Source: Metopolophium dirhodum (taxonomy: Eukaryota > Arthropoda > Insecta > Hemiptera > Aphididae). From it: 64,000 nt of DNA. This document shows, piece by piece, positions 15,316 to 27,240 of the stretch (the first letter of the stretch is position 1; each line of letters begins with the position of its first letter). The notes under the pieces are model-generated. The model worked only from the letters and a program-made list of their open reading frames with translations, was not told the origin of the DNA and made no database searches. The position numbers and the translations under genes are program-made. The stretch is from NCBI RefSeq assembly GCF_019925205.1, contig NC_083566.1, positions 7,254,001-7,318,000 of the forward strand, written 5' to 3'.

Positions 15316-15535
15316 TTCAATAAATATAGATAATAAAAATTAATAGTAACAATAATAAAATCTACAATATAGTTGCGATATAAAGTATTTAAACGTATAA
15401 TAATACTATGAAGGATTACAATTTACAGGATGAAGAAGATGACGAAACGAATGCGACCGATCGGCGACATTTTTGTCAATGATGATGGATGGATGGCTTT
15501 TGTTGGTTTCCAGCAAAAGTGATACAAATAGTCTT

Positions 15536-18500
15536 TTAGTTAAGCCCGCACGAGTTTGTGTCCAACTTTAGAAAATCGTACGATAGCGTTCTTCCTCTTG
15601 GTTTAGTAACTGTCACTTGAATGGTGTAGGTTGTTAACGGTTTAAGTTTGAGTATCTTTTCTACTAAAACTATCCTGCTCTCGAAAAAAAAAAATTAATA
15701 TTAAACGATCTTTATATTAAAGTATATAATGAAATCGGCGTACCCCTTTTCACCAATGTAACATCGAGTCTTCGTTCGATAATTATTATAAACATCGCTT
15801 CTCCTGATTTTGCCGTACCCAACTTTACACTGATCTGGCTTGACTGAAAAATCTACACTTTCCAAGTTGTTAGTATTCTCCTGTACGTACACGCAATATT
15901 TTAAATCAGTCAACGAGTTCGCGGACAACCAACCGATCTTCACCGAATTACAATCATCTGGTCCGACATATTGTTGGACACTTAGATTGCGTGGCATATC
16001 TGGCATTGGAATCATCGTTGGTCGTACGGTGGCCATTACCTATTTCAAAAATTACATCATTTTCATAAAATGTATTAATAACATAAAACTAATTAATAAT
16101 AATTATTATAAAATAGCCAATAGGTATTGCCTATTTAATTCTTATAATTTTTTTAAGAATCTTATTTTACACACCAACCTCAATTGATCTGATGCGTTGA
16201 GTCTCATCTACAGATACGGATTCCACTTTTAACACGTATCTTTCTCCACGCTTAGTGTTGTTTATGATGAATTTCTCGTATCCAAAAACTCTTTGGCTAA
16301 TTAATAATGTTTTTCTACAACGGATTTCAACGTTTACTACTCCATCGCATGGCATGACGTACCAATATAATGTGTTAGAAGGGCCATCTTTTTCCAACTG
16401 CATTTTATTTCCCACCTAAAATAATAACCGTAATAATTTGCACAAATAAACAAATCATGTTTCCCACAACAAGTAAACAGCCCACCAACCTTGTACCTGA
16501 AGGATGCTTTTCCATTTTGAGCCCTCAGATTGATAATTCTGGGCCTTGCATCTTTTAGTCCAATGGGTTTGGACTTCTGAAATTTATAAGTAGCGTTGGC
16601 ATGGTGTGTGGCTATATGAAGTTCATGGAACACAAATACAGTAAAATAGTACGTTTCATCATAAATTAAATCAGTCATCGTATAGCTTGTGTTATGTCCC
16701 AGATGATGTATCTAAATTATAACAAAGTATTCATGATATAAGTATAGGTATGTTAAAAGATTGGTGTATAATTAATTCGTGTACTATGGATATTGGAGAG
16801 TAGTTAAAAAAGTGAGTGGGTGAAAAAAAATGTTTTAGAGTAACTTAAGTACTACCTAAGTCAACGTTTTTTTTATTTCAATATTAAAATGTAGATCAAT
16901 ATTAACAGTCGTAAACAAGGTACATAATAATTAATACAATAACATTTTTACCTAATACTGATAGTACAATTCATTATAGATAGGTACATAGGTTATCCAT
17001 GGACCATATAGTACGAAATTACTCAAGTTATACATGATAATAACTATATGACTATATTGTTGAACGTGTTAATTATTTTTCAAATTAACTGTAAAAAGTT
17101 TTTACCATACCTAGTTATTATTATTAATTAAACTAGTTATCAAACAAAAAAAAAAATGTATTTAGCTAATCCATTTTTTTCGGAGTGTCATCAAAACTAA
17201 TATCAACTATTATGTAGGTATACCTACAAATATTTAATTTGCAACTGTATTATAAGTCTATTAAATCGTTTATTATTCTAAATAATAAAATAACTTTAAA
17301 ATAGATTTCCATTAATATCGTATGTGTATTGAATATAAAATTACATTATAGTGAAATAATAATTTAATAATTAATAATTTTAGTTTCATAGACTTTTGAC
17401 AGTATATAATATTTGTTATAACTTTTATATATGTCATTAATATTGGTAAGCGTTTTATTTCCTAAGATAATTAAGACGTGTTAATGTAGGTACCTCTAAT
17501 CTGTCTTCAGGTTGTAAATCATCCTCAGTATACGTAGGATTTGTTTTTAGTTTTTCTTCCAAACGCATTTCAGCTTCACAGATCGTTGAGTATATTTTTG
17601 ACGAGCTGACCACAAGACTGTACTTCATTAAATGATGATCTATATGGCTTAATGTTTATAATATAATATATTAATGTTAGACAGTTTTATAATATGTGTA
17701 AGACGTAAAATCATTACTTAAAACTACCTTAGATTCCATCTTAAATAAATTTTTTGACCGCCTTTTTTGATTTTTATTCCATTTGGACGGAATCCAAATT
17801 GATTTTTTCGTAAATTTTGATTGAGCCCAACATAAAACATAGCCTTTGAATCTTCACCTGTTGCCGTCTGGGCTGATATCACGTAAAGACCTCTTTTCGC
17901 TTTGCCATGTTGATACGTGGCGGGTATGGACACACCCGTGTATTCTATGAGTAACCTTCCTATATCACTCGACTTATTATTGTTCCCTATTATAATGTAC
18001 GAAAATAACACGTTTAGGCAATAATATAAAATATAGATAATAATAGCCATGGCCCATATGAATTCACTTGATTAATAATTAAGTACAGAATAGTTCCACT
18101 CGATTGAAACTTACATGATATGACGACTGTTTGGTTATATTTTGTTAAAGGTATAAACTTCAAGTCCCAGTTGAGCATGGAGTTGCACGATGGCGTGACA
18201 GTCACGGACAGATCCCGGTCAGAGTCTTGGTGTATCAAAATGAGGAACCTATTAAAAATACACACACCTTTATTTAAAATTCTACTTAACAACTGTATTA
18301 TAGCGAAAGACCACCCGTAACATCAAAGGGTTGTCGGCTATTATAATACGATCGTAATTGATGATCGTCGTTGGCGGCGACCTGGAATTTCGGTAGGGGA
18401 TCGCTTGTGAATAAACGCGTATTGTTCTCTAGTAAGACTAAGCAGTAAGCAGACATGACATACGGTATAATTGCATTTAAATAGGCCACAACATGCGTGT

Positions 18501-21500
18501 CTTATTATGATCGATAAATCTTGACAAAAATAAAAATGCAATTTTAAATTGACCAGCTACCTAGTATGTATGAATACTGTTGTGACTGATTTAAATTTTT
18601 TTATTTAATTATTATTTTAATTTACAATAATTTTTAAAAACATATTATATTCTTTATAGTTTATTTATATACTCGACATGTACAGCGTGTTCCCCCAATA
18701 ATGGCAAGATTTCTGAATCATTTGAAATTTTGAAAGTTTGTCGGAAATGGTGAATGTACATAAATATTATTTAGATTTAGATTTTTAAAAATTAAAGTTT
18801 TGTTTATCAACAAATCATCACACGTGTCACGTATGCACGTGGTTCTATTAATATTATTGATTACTGTGATATTATACAGATTTGTGCGTAGATTAACTAA
18901 ATTAACACAAACAACTGTTTGATGAAAAGATGATTTACATAAAAAAAATACAGAAATAACATTCGTACCTTTATAAAAATGTACGAAAACAATAGAATTA
19001 TTATATCCGTTAATTTTACTCTAATATAATATACTTATTACTTATGGTACGTGGAGGAGTGCAGGTATAACGTCGTGTCGAACAACTGACGAAACATTCT
19101 ATACAAACATGGACAGCTATGGAGACATAGGGTTTGTCGTTTGCAGGGCCAATACCACGGGCATAGTAAGGGAAAAGAAAGGGACAAGGTACACATTTTG
19201 TAGTACGCGCCGTATATAGTAAGTGCATGATGTGTACCTGTGTAAAAAAAAACCGTAAAAGAGAAAAATGAGCTGGAGTAGGTGAAAGCGTGAGAGTGCA
19301 GCGGAGAGGTTGCGAAAAATTGTCCTGACAAATATCTTTCTAATTATAATGTCCGCTCGTCGAGTGCGTGCAGTACAATATACATATTATATGCAACGTA
19401 GGTAACATTATTATGCGCAAACGCATTATAAGCATTTAGATTCCACTCGGATACGGAATTCTGAGTGTCTAGACTATGGTTTTTTTTTAAATTTTTTTTT
19501 TTATCTGGGCCAAGGCTAATTTTGGCTAACCTACTACCTCCTCCTCATTCACGCGTATAAAATAACGCGGACATTGTAGTACGAAATCACAAGGAAGTAT
19601 ACAGTAATAATAATAATAATTGCATTGTTGTTATCGAAAACGTCGATGTTAAAGGTCACACACCGCTGCACAGTGCTACAGCAGGTATATTATATTTATA
19701 TATAGTCATGCCGTTTGTCGTTGCGACTTGCGAGCACCACAACGGCTCCGGATTGTTATATAGCATAGCAGTTCTATTATTTTGTTTTTTTCGTTATTTT
19801 TTCTTTCCTTCTTTCTTTTTTTTAAACAAAAAAAAATAATATTCAAACGACGTCATATTATTGTTATTACGCGTGTGGTATCCGGTTCGTGTTATCAATG
19901 CACCAAATGTATGACATTTCTGATCAATGCAAATTGTGCGCAACCGGTTGAGGTATTGGTAGTATATACCTACGAATAATTCGGTGCACCATCAATTCGG
20001 GCCCATCATCGTAGACCACAGATATTATATTATTCGGTAATAACTCTAAATAAAAATAAAGAAGAATTACCGTTGTTAGCATGCAGTATTATTAGGTATA
20101 ATATTTGTTTCTATTATACGTAAGTAAAGACTTTTGACTCTCACGTGTTCGTGTTTCGTATTGAAAAAAAAAACAGAAACTCTTCAAAATATATTATATT
20201 ATTAAGATTTCTTAAAAGAAACCATTGTTGAGGACATTGACGTCCGGGTTCCATCGGTAATTGTATTTTCAGCTAAATTCTTCAAACCGTTTTTGATATA
20301 TTTTATCGATAAACGTTTAAAGCAGTCTTTAATAACGGTGATTATATTATGTTTTTTTTTCCTAAATAATTATACGTAAGAATTATAGTCTATACCTACA
20401 TTTCAAAATATAAAATATTTTATAGCGTTTTAACTTTTAACCATGCACATAATTGAAATATAGAACCTAAAATGTATTTATTTAAGAAGAGAAAGATACA
20501 CGTAAATACAGATTGCCGTTTAACTATGTATTTCAAAATAGGATAATATTATGGTACATCTTACGGTTAATTTCACTATGTTGACAATAACTTACTATAT
20601 TAATGTCAAAAAATTCGGCTTATAGCCGATTATAATACAATAATAGGTACTGCAGATGCAAAGTATCTAGGTGCGTTATATGATTTTTAAACTTAAATCC
20701 AATTATTGTAAACAGATCAAATTTATTTATCTTAATAAGTTAGAAGTTGACGTTATTACGTTTAGAATTTTTTAAATATTTTAATTGTTGAATAATTATT
20801 ATTGTTTAGAAATCAACATCTGGTCGTTTCGACTGCAAAAATCCCTGCAGGGAACAGCATACCCATAAACTGATCGACTTGGCTATATTATCGTCTATAC
20901 TGTTATTAACTGTAACATGTGAACAATTTTGGTCGCAAATACTATATTATTTATTGCAATAATAAAATTATAGTATGTCTAAGGGGCGATTTTTTTTAAA
21001 TAGTAAAAAAATGCACTTGACAAGAAATTAAATTATTTATGGCGGCCAGCTACCTATATAGTTGTAGACCATGATTATCAAGGTTATAGTTTTTTTTATG
21101 CATTTTACACATAAAAATACTTTCATTGTGATTCATATACAATATTAAACTTTTTAGAAATATACAATTACCATTAAAACAAATGTACATTGATATAAAA
21201 GTAAAAAGATATTTACATCGTAATAATTGTATTAGGTACGTATTTATTTAATATAAACTTCAACGATATAATATTAATTAACGTTAACTTAAAAATGTTA
21301 TTGAAATCAAATTATTATTTTATTCCTGATAGATACGAGTGATGTTTGAGATTTTAATAAGCTAAAAGCAATTGTCTGTAGATTCTTACATTTTAAATAA
21401 ATAGTTTGCCTGCAATCAGATAGATACCTACATAATATTATTGAAGTAAATACTATACATCCCCATATAGTTATTTTAACAACTATAAATCATATCAAGC

Positions 21501-23918
21501 AGATTTAGTTTCATTTTGCCTAGTTTTGAGAAAAATGGTTATAAATAGTCGTTGATCACCTATAGGTATAATTTAAAATAGTCAAAGCGTTCGACTACGT
21601 CTAGCACAATAATAATATGTGGTTATAAAAATAATTTATAACTGTACCAATATACTTGTATGTGAAATTTATTATGTATATTTTAAATATTTTCTAATCG
21701 GAAGTATGGTTAAAATTGTATACGAAATTATACGATCTAGACACTCGTAATGATTAGGTGATAATACATTTTGGTTAAATGATCTATATAAAACCATCTT
21801 ACATAATATTCTTGATTTAATAAATTGCGTGTATTTAACTATTAACTGTACACTAGGTGGCGGTAGTAAACTAACAAATATGTAATATGTAAAAATATCC
21901 GTTTTTGTTTGAACATAATTAATTTACGAGATAAAAGCTGGATAGTCCAGTTAGGTATTATAGGTACCTACGTGGATGTTGCACAATTTTAAATAAAACG
22001 ATAAACCGATCTCGTTGGCGTAACCACACGTGTTATTATATCCTCGTTTCTGAATAGCCTCACCCTCAACATCAACAATAATTTATAGATGAAAACAATT
22101 CACTGAACTACCTATTTATGCATATTACGGTGTACCCGTAGTTCAACCTATTATACATTTTTAATATACCTATATATTTATTATTTATATATTCTATGTT
22201 TATGAGGTCTTTTCGTGATTCTGTTGTAACGTTTTTACATTTTTTTTTCACATCGATAATTGATTAATACTTATTATTAAATAGCTTTACGTGTGTCCAC
22301 TGCAGTTATTAAAGTTAATTTAACATTTAGTACACGCATTTCGGAGAAAAAAAAACAACTGGATTTATTTAGGACTTGGAATAAGAAATCAAAAATATAA
22401 ACATAAAAGAAGACAATTATAGACGGAAAAAAATATTTTCTAATGCTATATAATTATAAAAACAAATTTTCTCGTGTATAACACACACATATATAATATA
22501 TATAAATTATACTTGTATATCAGAATCTACTTGTATTCTGACTATATTGCTTTCATACATACTTTTAATGTGCGAATTGTTATTTTGTTATTTCAGTTAT
22601 ATGCATGGAAATATTCGAAAAACAATAAAAGTTAAATAAAATAACTGATAGTTTGGGCATAAATTTAGATTTGATTTTAAGTTACAAATATAACATTATT
22701 TTGAAGGACTTATCTCAGAAGAAGAAATAAAAAAGTTTAAAACACAATCGTATGTACTATGTCGATATGCGTGTATAGAATATTGGACATAATTGAAGCG
22801 AAACGTGGAATATGAGAAGATATAAAAAGTAACTATTATATTAAAGTGTGATTAGAAAATAACAAAAAAAAATGAAAATGGATTTTACATCATACCGCAA
22901 ATTATATTAAAATTTAAAATATTGTTTTTTTTAAATAAAATTCTCTCTTAGTGTACCTATGCAAAAAAAAATATTATATTGTACGCAATTATATTGAAAT
23001 ATTAATCTGGAAGCCAAAGATTTCTATAATAATAATTATTTTTCAAATTCATATTATATCAAACATATAAATGAGAAAATAAATGCAGTTACGGAAAGTT
23101 GATACAAACGTGGTAAGGGTGGAAGACCCTGTTATACAAATTGAATTTTTTTCGTGTTTCGTTCTTTGATATTTTAATCTTTATGATTTGATCATTGATC
23201 TTAACTATTAATTAAGCCTTTTAAAGTATAAAATGTTCTCAATTTAATTATTTAAGCTTTTTATTATAAATTATATAAGATTTATTATTTCATTCATATA
23301 AATATTGATACATTTTTAGACTGGTGATAAATCAATAAAAGTAAAATTGTAGAAACTATTGAATTAACTCATGTCATACAAATGTATAATAATAAACTAG
23401 ATATTAAACATTATAATATAATATAATCATTAAACTTACTATTTATCAATTACCTATAATAATAATAATAATATTCGCTCATGAAATCGGAATTATTTGT
23501 GAACATATTTTATACTAATTATTATTCTATGGTGATAATTTAATCACATTACAATATGTAATAAACTATTATTATACACATATTATACCTATTACAGTTT
23601 TACGATTAAATTGAAGCGAATCAAATATGAATATATTAAAATACTATTTACCTGTTATTATATATGGTTGTAAATGTCGGTATTTTATGCAAATAGTACA
23701 TGAAAACAAATTTGGTGAAAAAAAAAATAATAAATAAACGAAAACACTTACTTTGTTCGAGATTTGGTTACTGGGACAATGTAATCAGAATCGGGAGGTA
23801 TAACATTCATTTGTTTCAATGAGTGTCCATCGCGTGTTAAATTAGCCTCTAGTGGTTTGAAGGCGACCACAGTCAACAACACGGTCATTAATACCGCCAA
23901 CCATAACCGCACTAGCAT
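15536..23918 (-). CDS. nord: Secreted NDNF/Nord-like protein (FN3-containing), complete, nine coding exons
   Basis: Exons in transcript order: 23918-23752, 18381-18322, 18248-18115, 17986-17728, 17647-17494, 16711-16490, 16415-16179, 16039-15744, 15674-15536; total 1668 nt, 555 residues plus stop, close to the usual 560-590. Residues 1-20 (MLVRLWLAVLMTVLLTVVAF) form a signal peptide. Exon 3 has LSVTVTPSCNSMLNWDLKF, the NDNF-domain signature (LSVTVTPCDAPLEW-type in vertebrates). An FN3-like module follows at about 185-320 (KIYLRW, YYFTVFVFHEL), then a second NDNF-like stretch (YWYVMPCDG, LLISQRVFGYEKF). A Cys-rich C-terminal FN3 lies at about 425-545 (CNSVKIGWLS, KYCVYV, TKTRCY, LTTYTIQVTVTKPRG). 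Several N-x-S/T sites (NLT, NNT, NAT) fit an extracellular glycoprotein. Drosophila Nord, the NDNF orthologue, modulates BMP/Hedgehog signalling; vertebrate NDNF is neurotrophic. Exon 2 has a weak donor (gttacg), so its 3' edge is the least certain part. Confidence 0.92.
18382..23751 (-). other. Large first coding intron of nord
   Basis: Phase 2 intron of 5.4 kb running from donor gtaagt to a ttccag acceptor. It contains only AT-rich sequence and a somewhat GC-richer patch at about 19030-19330 whose open frames are low-information. A stretch at about 18681-18760 (acagcgtgttcccccaat...) may be another R1-like fragment. Such long 5' introns often hold enhancers, but nothing specific can be named here. 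Confidence 0.6.
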
Positions 23919-24038
23919 CGCCTAAATATCACAAAAAAGCAAGCATTAAAAAAAAAAGAATCAAAATACACGTGTATATTAAAATGTTACATTAACGACG
24001 AACAGCTTTTCATATTAACATAGATATTTTTTTTTTAC

Positions 24039-24200
24039 CTCTTGTTCAGTAGTTAGTCATCCCCCTTAGCGGATTATGTGTAGTGGGAGTGCAGAGGAGG
24101 TTTCTTTTTACGAAAGAAGAACAATGCACCTCTCGTGGGGTATCGTGTACTTTTCCATAGGCGAGGAGCAAAACGAGCGGTGGACGGGAGATCTAGATAT
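24039..24200 (-). other. Possible non-coding first exon of nord (5' UTR)
   Basis: The start-codon exon of nord is preceded on the minus strand by a plausible acceptor (tttgtgatatttag then GCGATG, near 23921), suggesting a spliced 5' UTR. About 120 bp upstream, the minus strand reads gaacaagag followed by gtaaaa (boundary near 24038/24039), a usable donor. The upper boundary and promoter cannot be placed from sequence alone. Inference only. Confidence 0.3.
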
Positions 24201-24423
24201 TACGGGTTCGAATTTCAACTGGTCGCTAATTTTACACGAAGAGAACACGTAAAATGAAAGAAAAAACAGACAAAGACGACACGAACAAGTTTATTTACAT
24301 AAAAAACATAAAAAAAAAAAAATAATAATAAAGAAAAAACAGTATTGGAAAAAACAGAACATGGAAGTTAGAAAGGGAAGCCACTGTTTCGAAAAAAAAG
24401 TGTACTAGTCAATAATGGCATAC

Positions 24424-24476
24424 ACACTCACACACACACAAATAAATACACACATACAAACAAATACACACACACG
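24424..24476. repeat. CA-rich microsatellite
   Basis: Imperfect (CA)n with AAATA interruptions. Simple repeat without coding content. Confidence 0.8.
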
Positions 24477-26599
24477 TGTTAGCCTACACCAGGAGATTTA
24501 GTTCCCGTTTATTTTTTTTTAGGTAGATTTTTTCGTGATGTAATATTCAGCAGTTCTGACAAAATCAGTAAACACACGATAAAATCGCAGCATGAAACCC
24601 TTCTCATGAGTGAATATTGCCGAATTCGCATCATTTTGATTATAACGTTTGCGTACATTATGTAGATAATATATGAATTTTTTTATGTCCCAAGGATAGT
24701 GATATTTTTTTATTCTATTGTGAAATAAATTAATGGGTACCAAGCGACAAAAACACAAAATTCTTATTCTGAACGTTACGAGAACAACGTTAATTTCTCA
24801 CTTTTTAATGTTAGATTTATGTACTGGGGCAAGTCAATTTTTTACTAACATTAAAAAGAGCAATAATAATAACGCCTATAGGTGTAAGTCTCCGGTTTTT
24901 TTTTAATCTATACAGGTACTCATCATAATTATGCTATTGGCTACAAATTATTATTTTAATATCGTTTATAATAATATGTAACATAATATAATATTATTAT
25001 TCAACCAATTTGTTTGTGTCACTTGAACCAGAGTTAGTTGATTGTAATAAATGTACCTTCAACGTTATTATAAAAACGTTTAGGTATAGTTGTAAACAAT
25101 GTATCAATAGATATATCATATATGCCTGATAGGTACAACCATAGTATAAGGCAGGAATTCAGGTTAGTAAACAACCTATAAGTATTATAATACTGATCGA
25201 ATGAAATATCTAAAAGAATTATAAGATGGGGGTTTAAACTGCAGACGAATTGAAAAAAAAAGATTTTACTACAGAGTCCACAACAATGGTCGAAAGAGGG
25301 TTGTTTTGATTCACCTTTTTAGAAGGATATATTATAGGTATATATATTTTATTTTGTTATATTATGTTAGTTGAATACAATACGCACTGCAATACAACAT
25401 TTTTGAGCTATCGCACCAAAACCATATTATATTATACAGTATATTTTCTTATTTACGGGAGTTGGAAATGACTATAGCCACATAGGTACTGAAATGTGCG
25501 TTATCATTACGGCGAAACTCGATAAATCACGCTTTGGTCATGGTATGCACAAAAGCCCTTTTCGGTGGACGACAACTTACACAAATTAAATGCGTGTCCC
25601 CCGTGTACATCACCGTCGTCCAACTTCATATTATACCTTATACCTATTATTATAATATGACCATTTGTAAATCATGGGGACGCGGAGCCAATTACAACTA
25701 CTCATGTAACCGGACAGCAGCTCATATCTATTTTTAGGTGTACGGTATTGGAAAAAAATAAAACGAAAACGAAAAAAAAAAAATACGAAAAACAATGCGT
25801 CGAATAGGGCACGCGTGATGCAATGATGGGACTGGAGGACTGCAAGATAAGAAAGCACACGTGCATTTTAGTCTAAATTCGTCTTCGCATCCCCTCGCGG
25901 AATTCGTCGCCGAATATTTTGGAACTTTGCCTGAACCGCACGGGCAACGATGCCTCGATGGGGTGACGTAAACTCGGGTCGAGGTTAATGTGTAACGAGT
26001 GTTAGCTAAGTGTGTGAGAAAAAAAAATCTGTGGACGACGAGAGTAGATAATACTAATATTATGTCGTATGTCATATGAGATATTATTATAATATTAGGA
26101 AGGTATATTATAACTATACGTAAAAAAAATAATATAGCTACAACAATTATTTAATTGCGGTGTACTTACTCGGTTTAGTTAAATTCGATTCCGTAGGAAA
26201 CAGTCACCATTAATGTTATCGATTCGAAACGGTTCTCTAACTATATTATTATTATGTTCGGTTAGATGATTTCGTAGAATGCACAGTTTTTATTAAAAAA
26301 TATGATCTATTTAAATATTATAATAAACATGGACGACACGATTGCAGAGATGAAATACGAATAATTAATAATAATTAATAATATAGTTGGACGATGGAAA
26401 AATAACAACACGTTTACAACGGCGTTCAAGCAGCAGCTACCGGCGGTGTTGCGACGGAACCGAGCCCTTATAAAATCCAAACTGGAGTCTGGACTGTCGC
26501 ATATGCTCTCCTCTACTCCTGTTTAGAGACAATCCACCATATGCCCACCCCCCAAACCGCCTATCACGCATGCGCCATGTTGCTTTATTTTTTTCTCAT

Positions 26600-26735
26600 A
26601 CCTTTATTATTATTATTATTATTACTATTACTATTATTATTCCTTCTCATTTCTTTTTCCTATTATTTTTTCATCGTTGCCATTTTTTTCCATTGCTATT
26701 ACTATTACTATTATTATTATTATTATTATTACTGT
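26600..26735. repeat. (TTA)n microsatellite pair
   Basis: Two TTA-rich blocks (about 26602-26641 and 26695-26731) separated by pyrimidine-rich sequence. The Leu- and Tyr-rich open frames across it are artefacts of the repeat. Confidence 0.85.
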
Positions 26736-26900
26736 ATTATCGTGAAAGGAAAAACAGCGCGCTATTCTTTAGTGTCAGGGTAAATATTCCTTGACCCCTG
26801 GAGGCTACAAATGCAGTGCGTATATGATAATTCAATTTGTCTCTTCGACTTGTGCACGCGGAATGCAGACCGAGTGCTTTACCGGCCTTTTGTTGTTAGA

Positions 26901-26978
26901 CATGCACATGCACACGCACACACACACGTTCACAAATCACACGCACGCACGCACAATAATAATAATAATAATAATAAT
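26901..26978. repeat. Compound CA / CGCA / AAT microsatellite
   Basis: Adjacent CA-rich, CGCA and (AAT)n tracts. No coding meaning. Confidence 0.85.
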
Positions 26979-27083
26979 GTATATACGATTTTTTTTTCTT
27001 TAGAACTCACGATATTGGTGCAGAATCCGCAATGAGTAACGTGTGTGGCGCCTGAGCTGCATGGGAATTCATCTCTCTTCGCC

Positions 27084-27240
27084 ACTCTCTGTCTCTGTCT
27101 CTGTCTCTGTCTCTTTCTCTGTCTCTGTCTCTGTCTCTGTCTCTGTCTCTGTCTCTGTCTCTGTCTCTGTCTCTGTCTCTGTCTCTGTCTCTGTCTCTGT
27201 CTCTGTCTCTGTCTCTGTCTCTGTCTCCTTCTCTGGCTCT
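27084..27240. repeat. (CTCTGT)n minisatellite
   Basis: More than twenty near-perfect hexamer copies with variants only at the ends (ctcttt, ctcctt, ctggct). Because the unit is six bases, all frames stay open and give Ser-Val or Leu-Cys repeats; these are not proteins. Such arrays are usually length-polymorphic. Confidence 0.95.

Larger units (their letters stand above)
5956..15535. other. Intergenic region between convergent hyaluronidase and nord 3' ends
   Basis: AT-rich, without a convincing coding exon. The first part should be the hyaluronidase 3' UTR; an AATAAA occurs at 6850-6855. It contains two members of a dispersed repeat (7508-7840 and 9037-9310), a degenerate transposon-like stretch near 6960-7212, and a CCCC-rich stretch at about 12900-13025 ending ccgattacgcctatg that resembles a transposon end. 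The open frame at 15058-15333 is discussed under rejected items. Confidence 0.6.

Noticed and set aside
15058..15333. Frame on + containing HFSVCIPTSCRGSEY, faintly like the Cys motif of NRF-type proteins
   Set aside because: Only one short motif, no other exon of that family nearby, and the rest of the frame is T-run sequence.
24519..24758. 79-residue frame on - with fairly balanced composition
   Set aside because: No ATG start, no recognisable motif and no partner exons with matching phases. Could be an unknown exon but cannot be supported.
26460..26560. TATA-like ccttataaaatcc with downstream GC-richer sequence as a promoter
   Set aside because: No linked transcript structure can be shown; such strings are common in this AT-rich DNA.
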